Positions 29,586 through 39,058 of a DNA stretch of 59,360 bases are shown one piece after another. Position 1 is the stretch's first letter, and each line of letters opens with the position of its first letter. The notes under the pieces were generated by a model, which saw nothing but the letters and a program-made list of their open reading frames with translations, was not told the DNA's origin and ran no database searches. The stretch comes from Chloroflexota bacterium (GTDB lineage Bacteria; Chloroflexota; UBA11872; UBA12225): NCBI GenBank assembly GCA_947446285.1, contig CANFGH010000007.1:1-59360 (forward strand), read 5' to 3'. A program made the translations under genes and the position numbers.

Positions 29586-31475
29586 ATGACATCCCAAAAG
29601 CCATCACCGGCCAAGCCGGGCCCGACCCCACCGCCACCGAGCCACCGTCGCGAAGACGAGGACGATGAGGTTCTCGGCAAGGCGTACGACCAGCGGATCG
29701 TTGAACGCACGTGGATCTTCGTGCATCCGTACCGCATTCACCTCCTCTGGTCGTTGGCCCTCATGGTCTGCATCGCCATCGGCAATCTTGCCGGGCCCTA
29801 CCTGATCAAGATCGCTATCGACGACGCGATCGCGAATAGCAACCTGTCCCTCCTCGCCGTCGCGGCGATTGGGTACGTGGCGGCATCGCTGCTTGTCTGG
29901 GTCGCGACCTACGGCCAGTCCTACATCATGAGTTGGGTAGGGCAAACGGTCCTGTTCTCAATGCGTCGCGAACTTTTCATGCACCTGCAACGATTGAGTT
30001 TCAACTTCTACGACCGCATGGAAGCCGGTCGGATCATGTCGCGCATGACGGGTGACGTCAACGCGCTCAATGACTTTCTGACCAGCGGCATCGTGTCTAC
30101 TGCGAGTGATCTCTTCGTCCTCGTCGGGATCGTCCTGCTCATGTTCGCCCTGAATTGGAAGCTCGCTCTGGCGACCATGATCGTCGGACCGATCATCGGC
30201 TTGGTCACCCATCTCTACCGGACACGGTCCCGGAATCTCTACCGTGAGGTGAGATGGCAGAACTCCATGGTCACTGCGTATCTCGCGGAAAACATCTCTG
30301 GTGTCCGTGCGGTGCAGGCCTTCAGCCGCGAGAACCTGAACCAGGACCGCTTTGATGGCGTGAACCGCGAAAATCTCCGACGGCTCATTCGCGCGACCAC
30401 GTTCTCCGCCGGTTTCGGCCCGATCATCACCTTCATCTCGACCGTCGCAACCGTGCTCGTTGTCTGGTTCGGCGGAATGCTGGTTCTCAATGGCGAGATG
30501 ACCCTTGGATCACTCTGGGCATTCCTGGCGTACGTCGGCCGCTTCTTCGAACCAATCAGTGACTTGTCAGCCAGGTACAACTCGATGCAGGCCGCAATGG
30601 CCGGTGGCGAACGAGTCTATGCACTCATGGATACGCCGGTTGCCGTCCAGGACCGCGACGATGCCTACCAATTGGGTGAGATCTCCGGTTCGGTGAAGTT
30701 CAAGGATGTCATCTTCGAGTATGTGCCTGGGCGGCCGGTCCTCAGGGGCATCTCACTTGAAGCGACACCAGGGGAAGTGATCGCACTCGTCGGTCACACT
30801 GGTGCCGGCAAGTCGAGCATCATCAATATTCTCCTGCGCTTCTACGACATCAAGGATGGATCGATCACCATTGACGGTCACGACATCCGTGCGGTCACCA
30901 TGGCAAGCCTCAGGCGACAGGTCGGCCTCGTGTTGCAGGAACCATTCCTGTTCTCAGGAACAATCCGGGACAACATCAGGTACGGCAAGCTCGAGGCGAA
31001 CGATGACGAAGTCATTGCGGCTGCCCGCGCCGTCAATCTGCACGACTTCATCATCGGCCTGCCACTCGGCTACGACACCGAAGTCAACGAGCGAGGGGCG
31101 TCGCTCTCACAGGGCCAGAAGCAGCTCATCAGCTTTGCACGCGCGCTCATCGCCGACCCACGCATCCTGATCCTCGATGAAGCGACTGCCTCGGTCGACA
31201 CCGCCACCGAAAAGTTGATCCAATACGGGCTTGACACCTTGATGCGGGGACGCACGAGTTTTGTCATCGCCCACCGGCTGTCAACAATTAAGGCGGCGTC
31301 CCAGATCCTGGTGATGCGGCAAGGTCTCATCATCGAGCGGGGCACACACGACGAATTGCTCACGCAAGAGGGCTATTACTACAACCTCCATCGGATGCAG
31401 TTCCGCGAAGGTGGAGGGAATGACGACCACGCCCCAGTGGACGAGACAGCCTCCGTGTCACTACCGCACGTGTGA
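29586..31475 (+). CDS. ABC exporter half-transporter, partner subunit with LSQGQ signature
   Basis: TMD then GHTGAGKSSI, LSQGQKQLISFARALI, ILILDEATASVD; 22 bp after the preceding ABC gene. Confidence 0.93.
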   Translation: MTSQKPSPAKPGPTPPPPSHRREDEDDEVLGKAYDQRIVERTWIFVHPYRIHLLWSLALMVCIAIGNLAGPYLIKIAIDDAIANSNLSLLAVAAIGYVAASLLVWVATYGQSYIMSWVGQTVLFSMRRELFMHLQRLSFNFYDRMEAGRIMSRMTGDVNALNDFLTSGIVSTASDLFVLVGIVLLMFALNWKLALATMIVGPIIGLVTHLYRTRSRNLYREVRWQNSMVTAYLAENISGVRAVQAFSRENLNQDRFDGVNRENLRRLIRATTFSAGFGPIITFISTVATVLVVWFGGMLVLNGEMTLGSLWAFLAYVGRFFEPISDLSARYNSMQAAMAGGERVYALMDTPVAVQDRDDAYQLGEISGSVKFKDVIFEYVPGRPVLRGISLEATPGEVIALVGHTGAGKSSIINILLRFYDIKDGSITIDGHDIRAVTMASLRRQVGLVLQEPFLFSGTIRDNIRYGKLEANDDEVIAAARAVNLHDFIIGLPLGYDTEVNERGASLSQGQKQLISFARALIADPRILILDEATASVDTATEKLIQYGLDTLMRGRTSFVIAHRLSTIKAASQILVMRQGLIIERGTHDELLTQEGYYYNLHRMQFREGGGNDDHAPVDETASVSLPHV

Positions 31476-31503
31476 AAGTGCGTTACGCACGCTTCATGCC
31501 GGG

Positions 31504-31531
31504 ATGACTGCGCATGACACTGTGCTATACT
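31504..31531 (+). promoter_or_regulatory. Putative sigma70-type promoter for tRNA-Arg (ATGACT - 16 bp - TATACT)
   Basis: TATACT -10 ends 9 bp before the tRNA 5' end; 4/6 match to TTGACA at -35. Confidence 0.55.
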
Positions 31532-31540
31532 CGAGGACAT

Positions 31541-31616
31541 GCGCCCGTAGCTCAGGGGATAGAGCGATTGCCTCCGGAGCAATAGGCCGTAGGTTCGAAT
31601 CCTACCGGGCGTACCA
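31541..31616 (+). tRNA. tRNA-Arg(CCG) with encoded CCA
   Basis: GCGCCCG acceptor / CGGGCGT; GCTC..GAGC D-stem; ATTGC-CTCCGGA-GCAAT anticodon arm; GTAGG-TTCGAAT-CCTAC T-arm; 3' ACCA. Confidence 0.96.
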
Positions 31617-31629
31617 TGAAGAACTTGAT

Positions 31630-31654
31630 CGCCGCTTCCGTGCCGGAAGCGGCG
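31630..31654 (+). terminator. Probable terminator hairpin after tRNA-Arg
   Basis: cgccgcttcc-gtgcc-ggaagcggcg 10-bp perfect stem followed by tttatcgtt (weak U tract). Confidence 0.6.
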
Positions 31655-31737
31655 TTTATCGTTCCGGACGCCGTCATCGGCCGTGCCACTCCAACCCGGT
31701 GCCACCGCCACGAGGTTCACAGTGCAGGAGAGATGCA

Positions 31738-32583
31738 ATGAGTGCGCTAGAGGATGAGTTTGGCGACGTGATTCGCAAGGCCCGGTCGGGTCTCGGCCTT
31801 GACGTTGCGAGCGTCGCCGCTGCGTGTGGCCTTACTGAACGGGACGTGAAATCCATGGAGGTCTACACGAGGAGGCCTTCAGATGTGGAAGTTGACCGTC
31901 TCGCCTCAACCCTGGGCTTGCGCGCTTCGGCGCTTCGAGCACTCGCGAACGAGACGATCAACGCACCAGACGGCCCCTGGCACGTTGGTGACCTGACCGT
32001 CCATCGTGAAACGACCCACCATCCTTCGCATTGCTACCTCATCGGCCTCCCGGGTGGAGCGTGCGCAATTGTTGATCCGGGTGATGACGACGTCGTCGAG
32101 GCAATCGCAAAGGCCTCACGGCAAGGCGGAAGACATCCCGTTGCCATCGTCGTGACCCACGGACACCACGATCACACCGGCGGCGTTCTCGCCCTGCAAA
32201 AGATCATCGGCGTACCAGTTCACATCCACGAGGCGGATGCGGCGAGCATCGATGGGGTGCCGGCAAGTGCCCTGCACACCTTCAACGACGAAGGCACAAA
32301 CGTCTCGATCGACGGGCTGTCTTGGCATGCCTTGCCGACCCCCGGCCACACCGCCGGAAGCACGACCTTCGTCTTCACGTCGGGAAGTGCCAGTGCGGGA
32401 TTCTGCGGAGATACCCTGTTCGCCGGGTCAGCAGGCAGTGCGCGCGCAGGCTATGACCGACACCTAGCGTCGTTGCGGGAACGTCTCGCGACGCTGCCCC
32501 CGCAGACGGTTCTGTATCCCGGCCACGGCCCGGCCACTTCGGTCCGTGACGAGTGCATCCACAACCCGTTCTTCCCCGCCTGA
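31738..32583 (+). CDS. Fusion: N-terminal XRE-like HTH domain plus C-terminal metallo-beta-lactamase (glyoxalase II-like) domain
   Basis: LDVASVAAACGLTERDVKSMEVYTRRPSDVEVDRLASTLGL HTH-like; VVTHGHHDHTGG, LPTPGHTAGST, FCGDTLFAG, YPGHGPAT; start at 31738 with aggagag SD, because the ORF-track extension runs through the tRNA. Confidence 0.85.
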   Translation: MSALEDEFGDVIRKARSGLGLDVASVAAACGLTERDVKSMEVYTRRPSDVEVDRLASTLGLRASALRALANETINAPDGPWHVGDLTVHRETTHHPSHCYLIGLPGGACAIVDPGDDDVVEAIAKASRQGGRHPVAIVVTHGHHDHTGGVLALQKIIGVPVHIHEADAASIDGVPASALHTFNDEGTNVSIDGLSWHALPTPGHTAGSTTFVFTSGSASAGFCGDTLFAGSAGSARAGYDRHLASLRERLATLPPQTVLYPGHGPATSVRDECIHNPFFPA

Positions 32584-32617
32584 CCCATGGGTGGGGCCAC
32601 GAGAGCGACTGGATCGA

Positions 32618-32665
32618 GGCTTCGGGTGCAGGTGCATCAGCAGTGATGCACCTGCACCCGAAGCC
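32618..32665. terminator. Strong hairpin between convergent genes (22-bp perfect stem, 4-nt loop)
   Basis: ggcttcgggtgcaggtgcatca-gcag-tgatgcacctgcacccgaagcc. Confidence 0.7.
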
Positions 32666-32666
32666 G

Positions 32667-34850
32667 TTACTTGTGGGTCATCACGAAGACGCCGTCCCAG
32701 TGTTCGCCCGGTGGACCTCCAGCCATGAGTTCGCATCGTTCGATATACACCATCGTCGGACCGTCATCCGCATAGAGGTCCAGCAATGCCTCGAAATGCT
32801 CCTTGGCCGTGTCGAAGTCCTGGGCACGGTACAGGCGGATGGCCTCGTCCCAACCCGCAAGAAATCCGTCGGGGCGCTTCAGCGACGGTTCAGGCTCCTC
32901 ATCAACCGGGTGGAACACCTCGTAGATTGCCGTCGGTTCCTTCTTGCCCTTGACCGCAATCAGGTCGAGGTACCGACATACCCACTTGTCCTTGACGATC
33001 GCGTAGGTATATTCGGTCACGATGATGTTGGTCCCGTACTCCTTGTTCACCCCTTCGACACGTGACCCGAGGTTTACCGAGTCTCCCATCACGGTGTAAT
33101 CGAACCGCATGGTAGACCCGACGTTCCCAACCGTCATGGGACCTGAGTTGATTCCAACTCCGACGTTCAGCTTCGGAAGGCCACGCGCCATCCAGATCAC
33201 CTGCAACTGATGGAGACGCTTGACCATGTCGTATCCGGTACGGACGCCAAGCATGGCGTGGTTTTCCTGGATCAATGGCGCACCCCAGAACGCCATGATG
33301 CAGTCACCCATGTACTTGTCGAGCACCCCCGCCTGTACATACACGATATTCGTCATTTCAGTAAGGAACTCGTTGAGAAACGCGACGAGGTCCTGCGGAT
33401 CCATCTTTTCCGACACCGAGGTAAACCCACGGATGTCAGAGAAGAGCACCGTCATGTCCCGCTTCACCCCGCCGAGTTCCAGATGATCCGGATCCTTGAG
33501 AACTTCGGTCATGACTGCCGGCGACAGGTACTTGCCCATGACCCCGCGCGTCGCGCGCGCTTCAGCCTGTTCGAACACCACCCGGTAGAGGATCACTCCC
33601 AGATAGGCGGTGAGCAGCGCCGCGCCCGGAAAGACGTTGCTCCACACCGTGAAGGTCTCGGCGCGACCCATCACCCCTTCTGCCTCGGTGCCGTGCCAGA
33701 TGTTGGCAACGATGTAGAGGAAGAAGACAAAAAGGATTCCAATCGACCCGAGAACCGGTGGGAAGAACGGCAATACGACACCGGCCAGTAAGGTGAGGCC
33801 GAGAATGATCGCGATGGTCGACTGGGTCGACTGCGGAGCCAGATAGGCACTGCGCAGGAGCATCTCGGCGGTCTGGGCGTGTATTTCCACCCCAGTCATC
33901 TTCGCGCCCGAGACCGACGTGGGCGCGAAGTAGTCGTCCGCAAACCCAATCGCGGTGAGCCCGACGAAGACGATCTTGTCCTTGACCTTGTCACGATCAA
34001 ACGTGCCCTTCACAACATCTGCGAATGACACCGACGCCACGGGGCCAGGCCCGATTTCCTTCGTCAGATGTGACGGTTTGCCGAGAAAATTCACAATCGC
34101 CAGGCCATGGTTATCGACCGGGACCGGACGACCGGCAAAGTACAGGTAGCCGGGTCCACTCTGATCGACCGCCTTCGGGCGCCGGAGATACGACGCCGCT
34201 GCCTGCAATGGAAGGCCGTTGACATCGACACCCTTCATGGTCGCGACCAGTGGCATGCGTCGCACCGAACCGTCCGAATCAACGTAGGGATGCACATGGC
34301 CAAGCGCCGAAGCACGTTCGGACAACTCGGCGATTGGCGGGATTGTGTCCTGATACTTGATATTTTCGCCGGGAAGGAGTGCTGATCGTTCAGGCGGACT
34401 TCCTACGGTCGCCAGAATGATCTGGACGCCCCCGCCGGGCTTCTGCCGGGCGTAGTCCATCGCCTCAGCGAACGTCTTGTCTTCAGGACACGGCCTGGGC
34501 ACCGTTGCCGGGCAGCCGGGCGCATCGAACAGGATGTCGTACACGACGACGCGCGCACCCGCATCGGCAAGGTTCCGCAGGGCCTGCGCGTGGAGTGTCC
34601 TCGGCCAGGAGAACACCCGGCCATACTGCTCCTTGAATGCCGTAACCGACGGCTCGTCGATTGGCATCATCACCACCTTGTCAGCGGTCAACCCATCTCG
34701 CGACCGGAAGAGAATCGCGTCGGTGACAAGGTTCTGGATGTTGTTCAGGGGTGAAAAGTATCCGAAGTTCAGCGCAAGGCTGAATACGCCGCCGATACCC
34801 AGTCCCAGAAGAACACAGATGATGAACCGCTTTCGCGCCCTAGCGGCCAT
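32667..34850 (-). CDS. CHASE2-domain adenylate/guanylate cyclase (class III)
   Basis: Extracellular CHASE2-like region, TM helices, then VLFSDIRGFTSVSEKMDP, DKYMGDCIMAFWGAP, FDYTVMGDSVNLGSRVEG. Confidence 0.92.
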   Translation of the reverse strand: MAARARKRFIICVLLGLGIGGVFSLALNFGYFSPLNNIQNLVTDAILFRSRDGLTADKVVMMPIDEPSVTAFKEQYGRVFSWPRTLHAQALRNLADAGARVVVYDILFDAPGCPATVPRPCPEDKTFAEAMDYARQKPGGGVQIILATVGSPPERSALLPGENIKYQDTIPPIAELSERASALGHVHPYVDSDGSVRRMPLVATMKGVDVNGLPLQAAASYLRRPKAVDQSGPGYLYFAGRPVPVDNHGLAIVNFLGKPSHLTKEIGPGPVASVSFADVVKGTFDRDKVKDKIVFVGLTAIGFADDYFAPTSVSGAKMTGVEIHAQTAEMLLRSAYLAPQSTQSTIAIILGLTLLAGVVLPFFPPVLGSIGILFVFFLYIVANIWHGTEAEGVMGRAETFTVWSNVFPGAALLTAYLGVILYRVVFEQAEARATRGVMGKYLSPAVMTEVLKDPDHLELGGVKRDMTVLFSDIRGFTSVSEKMDPQDLVAFLNEFLTEMTNIVYVQAGVLDKYMGDCIMAFWGAPLIQENHAMLGVRTGYDMVKRLHQLQVIWMARGLPKLNVGVGINSGPMTVGNVGSTMRFDYTVMGDSVNLGSRVEGVNKEYGTNIIVTEYTYAIVKDKWVCRYLDLIAVKGKKEPTAIYEVFHPVDEEPEPSLKRPDGFLAGWDEAIRLYRAQDFDTAKEHFEALLDLYADDGPTMVYIERCELMAGGPPGEHWDGVFVMTHK

Positions 34851-34926
34851 AGGTCAGTCTCCTTCGGATGCCCGGAGCAGGCCCCAAGCATCAGTTCCCG
34901 CGCCAGTTGGCACGCGTCCCACCCGA

Positions 34927-35646
34927 TCAATGGTGCACGGCGTGGGGCAATGGCTCCGGGCGACCGTGAACCGTGCGTGCAACTGCCACAACGGCGTCCA
35001 CCGCCTGATCGACTGCCAACGCATCAGTGCTGATCACAAGGTCGTAGGCCCGCGGGTCCATCCAGTCACTGTGGAAGAACTCGGCGTGAAAATCGCGGCT
35101 GTCACGATCGGTTTCGTGAACTCGATGCCGAGCTTCCGAATGTGAAATGTGAAGCGCTTGCATCACGCGCGCAATCCGCGTTGCCTCGTTGGCAATGCAG
35201 AGCACCCGCAACACACCTGACTGGTTCGCGAGCGACACATGACCTGCCCGGCCGACTATTACGGCATCCTGGGTTGAGGCAATGTCACGAATGGTCCTGG
35301 TAACGAGGGTCGCATAGGCCTCGACTGCCCAGAACCGCACGGATGCGAGGCCGGTGCCCCGAGCGCTTACCGGACCCGTCGGCGGATACACGTCATCCAG
35401 AACGTCTGGAACCTCGAGGTCAATCGGGGGCATTGGAACAAGTTGCCAGAGGTCCGACGGACGACGCAGAAGGCCACGCCCACGTTCGTCGAGACTGCCG
35501 ACGGCATCCACCGGGACGTGGCCACGATCAGCTGCCATCACCAGAAGTTGCTCATCAAAAAGCGCGAAACCTAGGCGATCGGAAACACCCAACGCAACCT
35601 TTTCAGCGCCACTACCGATGGGCCTCGCAATGGTGACAACGGGCAT
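34927..35646 (-). CDS. Cytidylate kinase-like family protein
   Basis: MPVVTIARPIGSGAEKVALGVSDRLGFALFDEQLLVMAA; IVGRAGHVSL; start at 35646 with gggagg SD. Confidence 0.75.
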   Translation of the reverse strand: MPVVTIARPIGSGAEKVALGVSDRLGFALFDEQLLVMAADRGHVPVDAVGSLDERGRGLLRRPSDLWQLVPMPPIDLEVPDVLDDVYPPTGPVSARGTGLASVRFWAVEAYATLVTRTIRDIASTQDAVIVGRAGHVSLANQSGVLRVLCIANEATRIARVMQALHISHSEARHRVHETDRDSRDFHAEFFHSDWMDPRAYDLVISTDALAVDQAVDAVVAVARTVHGRPEPLPHAVHH

Positions 35647-35676
35647 ACCGTGGTTCAGCCTCCCTTCCCAATTATA

Positions 35677-35708
35677 CCCCTGCCTCCTGATAGGCATGGA
35701 GGCAGGGG
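35677..35708. terminator. Hairpin cccctgcctcc-N10-ggaggcagggg between UPF0182 and kinase-like genes
   Basis: 11-bp perfect stem; on the minus strand immediately followed by TATAATT. Confidence 0.55.
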
Positions 35709-35755
35709 CCTCAAAATAATGGCGCTAGGCACGGTCTTTTGGCAGGTAGGGCGCC

Positions 35756-38700
35756 TCATTGCCCGGAGGCACGCTCCATGTCTCGCAACCGTTCGTCAAG
35801 GGTCCGAAGCTCGGTCCCGAACCGCGAAAAGTCACCGGCCTTGAGTGCGTCAAGCGCCCGGTCGTACGCCGACCGCGCATCCCGGACGGTCTGGCGGCCC
35901 ACCGGGGCCGACCCCGACGCCGGGGCGGTGGTTTGCGGGGTTGGAACCAGCGTTGCCCCACCCTTGTTCGTTGGCACCGGAGTAATGCGGGCCGCCGGGG
36001 GCGCAACACCCGGCGGTGCGGTCGCCCGTGCGGTTCCCGTTGCCGTCGACGGCGAAATGACCGATCCGCCGGGCGATCCCACTGGAGCGTCGGTCACGAA
36101 CAATTTCGCCAGACCTTCCTCCAAGGTAGGCTCCATGATCACGCGGCTGCCGGAGGCAACGACCACCCGAATCAATTCGGGCATCTTCGACGTCTCGGCC
36201 TGCAAATAGATGGGCTCGACATAGAGGGTTGACGCGCCGATCGGGATCACAAGCAAATGGCCACGGATGACCCGTGACCCTTGCTGGTTCCACAGCGTGA
36301 GTTGCGAAGAAATCGCGGGATCCTGATCAATCCGGGCGTCAACTTGTGCTGGCCCGTAGACAAGGCGGTCCTTCGGGAACTTGAACAGAACCAACTTGCC
36401 ATACTCGGCCCCGTCTGATCGGGCCGCCAACCAGGCAATCATGTTGTCCCGGTTTGCAGGCGTGAATGGCAGCATGAGGAGGAACTCCTCGCGTGTCTCC
36501 CCCGGGATCCTCATCATCACGTAATACGGCTGGACCGGTTGACGGCGGTCACCGATGATCTCCGCAGCACCAGTCCAAACATCCTCACCGTTATAGAAGA
36601 CTTGGGGATCTTGCACGTGATACGTATTCAGTACGTTGGACTGCACCTGGAAAAGGTCTTCGGGATACCGGAGATGCGCCCTAAGTGCCTCCGGCATCGC
36701 GGAGATCGGTCGGATCAGCGTCGGGAACATGCGCGCATACGCCAACGCGATTGGGTCGGTCGTGTCGACCAGATAGAAGGTCACGGTCCCGTCGTACGCA
36801 TCGACGGTGATCTTCACGCTGTTTCTGATGTAGTTGTAGATCCGGGGCATCGTGAACGTGGCGGCAACCGTCTCACGACCGGCACCTGTCGTACGCGCCG
36901 TGTCTGGGGCCGTACCCCCGGGAACCGGCATGGGATCGGCGTCGGTCCCTCGTTCCACGGTTCGCTGGGCATACGGGTACCGGTCCGACGTCGTGTACGC
37001 GTCAATGATCCAAATGAGGCGACCATCCGCCGCGACGATGTAGGGATCGCGATCCAGCTTCAGGAATGGCGCGAGTCGGCGTACGCGATCCCGGATCATC
37101 CTGCGCATGAGCAATTGGCTGTCGGAAGTCAGGTAGCTGCTCGCAAACATGTTGAGATCGCCGAGGTTCCACGCCAAGGCAAGCCGTCGCCACCACGACG
37201 CCATCCGGATGCCACCCGTCCCGGAATAGGTCGAGAAGACGTTCTGGTCGCCCCGCGGGTAGTCAAACTCCTCGGCCTTGGTGTTCACCACCACGTAACT
37301 CGGTGTCTGCTCACCGAAGTAGATCTCCGGGCGGTCAATCGTGATGGCACCCGTTGGGGGAACGTCCTTCACCACGAAATTCGGCATGCCTTCCGGGGTC
37401 ACCTCGTTCACGGGGCTGACAACCACACCATACCCATGCGTATACTGCAAACGCTGGTTCACCCACGTCTGAGCCTGCGCACCGAGACGGTCGATTGCCA
37501 ATTCACGCGCACTCAACATGACCTGGCGAACAACTGGCGGACCTCCCGCCGCCGGAGTTGCGGAGCCCGCCCGTGCCGGTATGGCATAGCGGTCAATATC
37601 AACATCATCGAAGGTGTAGTACGGCCGGATGCTTTGCATCTGGTTGTAGGTGTCCTTCAAGGGACGATGGTCCCAAAGGCGGATGTTCGCCATGGTCTCG
37701 GTAGCATCGCGCAGGTCTTCGGGGCGGATTGCCTCCTCAGCCGGATAGACCTTTTCGGTGATCCCGTCGATCCCGTACGCCCGCCTGGTGAATGCGATGT
37801 TGTTCGCGATATAGGGCTTTTCCTGCGCAATCTCTGCCGGTTCCACCTGAAGCTTCTGCACCAGGACCGGCAGGATCCCACGTCCGAGCACCAAGACCGC
37901 CACGAAAAGCGCCGCCCCTGGAACCAGCAACGAAAAGTTGCGCCGGAAAATGGTCGCGACGAGCAAGATTGCGCCAAGCCACAATGTCAGCGCAAGCGCT
38001 TGTGTGGCAGGAAGGCGAGCGTAGATATCGGAATACGTCGCACCAACCATCCGGTCATTGCGGTTGATCAGGACGTCATAGGTGCCAAGCCACATCGACA
38101 CGCCTGCAAGGGCAACCAACCCTGCCGTCGCGCCGAGCAGGTGCGTCCGCATCAAGCGTGCTCGGGTGTCCAGATAGAAGCGGACACGCTCGAATGTCGG
38201 GTCAACTGCGAACAGCGACAGCGCGTACACGCACGACGCACCCGCAGCACCGATCATCAGCCCGAAGAAAAGCCAAGACTGGGCAAGGCGCAACACCGGG
38301 ATCGTAAATACATATGCAGCAATATCGAGACCGAAAAGCGGATCGGTGATCCCGAAGTCACTGGCGTACCAACTCCGGGCCATCAGCTCCCACGCATCAC
38401 CACCACCAAGGCCAAGGATGATCGAAACGATTGCCGAGGCGCCGACAATCCATCCCATGGGAATGCGCTCGACACCCTGACGCAAGGCATCCGGTCCGCC
38501 AATCGCGGACGCAAGATCAGCGAACGGGCGCGGACCATCATCTTCGGACCCGATGCCAATCCCGCCACCAAAGACTGACCCCGGACCAAACGGCCCGCGA
38601 CCAAATCCACCGACTTCGACGACACGCGCCGGAAACCGTCGAAGCGTGCGACGTGCGATTGAGAGGGCGAGAACCAGGTTCGGAGTGATCAGAATGAAGC

Positions 38701-38890
38701 ACAGGACCGAGGTCCCGGCAATGGTCGCAAGGCGAAGGCCGATCGTGGTCAGGAATACTGCGGACTGCCCTAGGGAAGAAAACCACAGGTAATCGATATA
38801 GAGACCAATGATCCGGTTGCCAAACGGCAGCACCAAAAGCAACACAACAAGCAGCCCGATGATCAGGCGTTGAGATGGGCGAAACATCAT
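35756..38890 (-). CDS. UPF0182 family large membrane protein
   Basis: 1044 aa; N-terminal TM helices, then GEQTPSYVVVNTKAEEFDYPRGDQNVFSTYSGTGGIRMASWWRRLALAWNLGDLNMFASSYLTSDSQLLMRR typical of the family. Confidence 0.92.
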   Translation of the reverse strand: MMFRPSQRLIIGLLVVLLLVLPFGNRIIGLYIDYLWFSSLGQSAVFLTTIGLRLATIAGTSVLCFILITPNLVLALSIARRTLRRFPARVVEVGGFGRGPFGPGSVFGGGIGIGSEDDGPRPFADLASAIGGPDALRQGVERIPMGWIVGASAIVSIILGLGGGDAWELMARSWYASDFGITDPLFGLDIAAYVFTIPVLRLAQSWLFFGLMIGAAGASCVYALSLFAVDPTFERVRFYLDTRARLMRTHLLGATAGLVALAGVSMWLGTYDVLINRNDRMVGATYSDIYARLPATQALALTLWLGAILLVATIFRRNFSLLVPGAALFVAVLVLGRGILPVLVQKLQVEPAEIAQEKPYIANNIAFTRRAYGIDGITEKVYPAEEAIRPEDLRDATETMANIRLWDHRPLKDTYNQMQSIRPYYTFDDVDIDRYAIPARAGSATPAAGGPPVVRQVMLSARELAIDRLGAQAQTWVNQRLQYTHGYGVVVSPVNEVTPEGMPNFVVKDVPPTGAITIDRPEIYFGEQTPSYVVVNTKAEEFDYPRGDQNVFSTYSGTGGIRMASWWRRLALAWNLGDLNMFASSYLTSDSQLLMRRMIRDRVRRLAPFLKLDRDPYIVAADGRLIWIIDAYTTSDRYPYAQRTVERGTDADPMPVPGGTAPDTARTTGAGRETVAATFTMPRIYNYIRNSVKITVDAYDGTVTFYLVDTTDPIALAYARMFPTLIRPISAMPEALRAHLRYPEDLFQVQSNVLNTYHVQDPQVFYNGEDVWTGAAEIIGDRRQPVQPYYVMMRIPGETREEFLLMLPFTPANRDNMIAWLAARSDGAEYGKLVLFKFPKDRLVYGPAQVDARIDQDPAISSQLTLWNQQGSRVIRGHLLVIPIGASTLYVEPIYLQAETSKMPELIRVVVASGSRVIMEPTLEEGLAKLFVTDAPVGSPGGSVISPSTATGTARATAPPGVAPPAARITPVPTNKGGATLVPTPQTTAPASGSAPVGRQTVRDARSAYDRALDALKAGDFSRFGTELRTLDERLRDMERASGQ

Positions 38891-39058
38891 GGTGGGCCTT
38901 CCGGCGCGCGCACACGGCGCAGCACTACCCTCAAGTGTGCCCGACGCGACACCCGGGCGGCCGTCGTGCCCATCCGATTCCGCAAAATCGCCGCGACTTG
39001 GCCGTCGTACCCCTCGAGCTGGAAGCGCACCAAAGCCCTTGCAGCTCTGCGCCAGACC

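Noticed and set aside
31411-31737. N-terminal extension of the HTH-MBL ORF
   Set aside because: It runs through the upstream ABC gene's 3' end and the tRNA-Arg; the SD and start at 31738 fit better.
36539-38578. 679-aa plus-strand ORF opposite UPF0182
   Set aside because: Long antisense frames are expected in high-GC genes with strong codon bias; the product is His/Arg-rich without recognisable motifs, while UPF0182 on the other strand is convincing.
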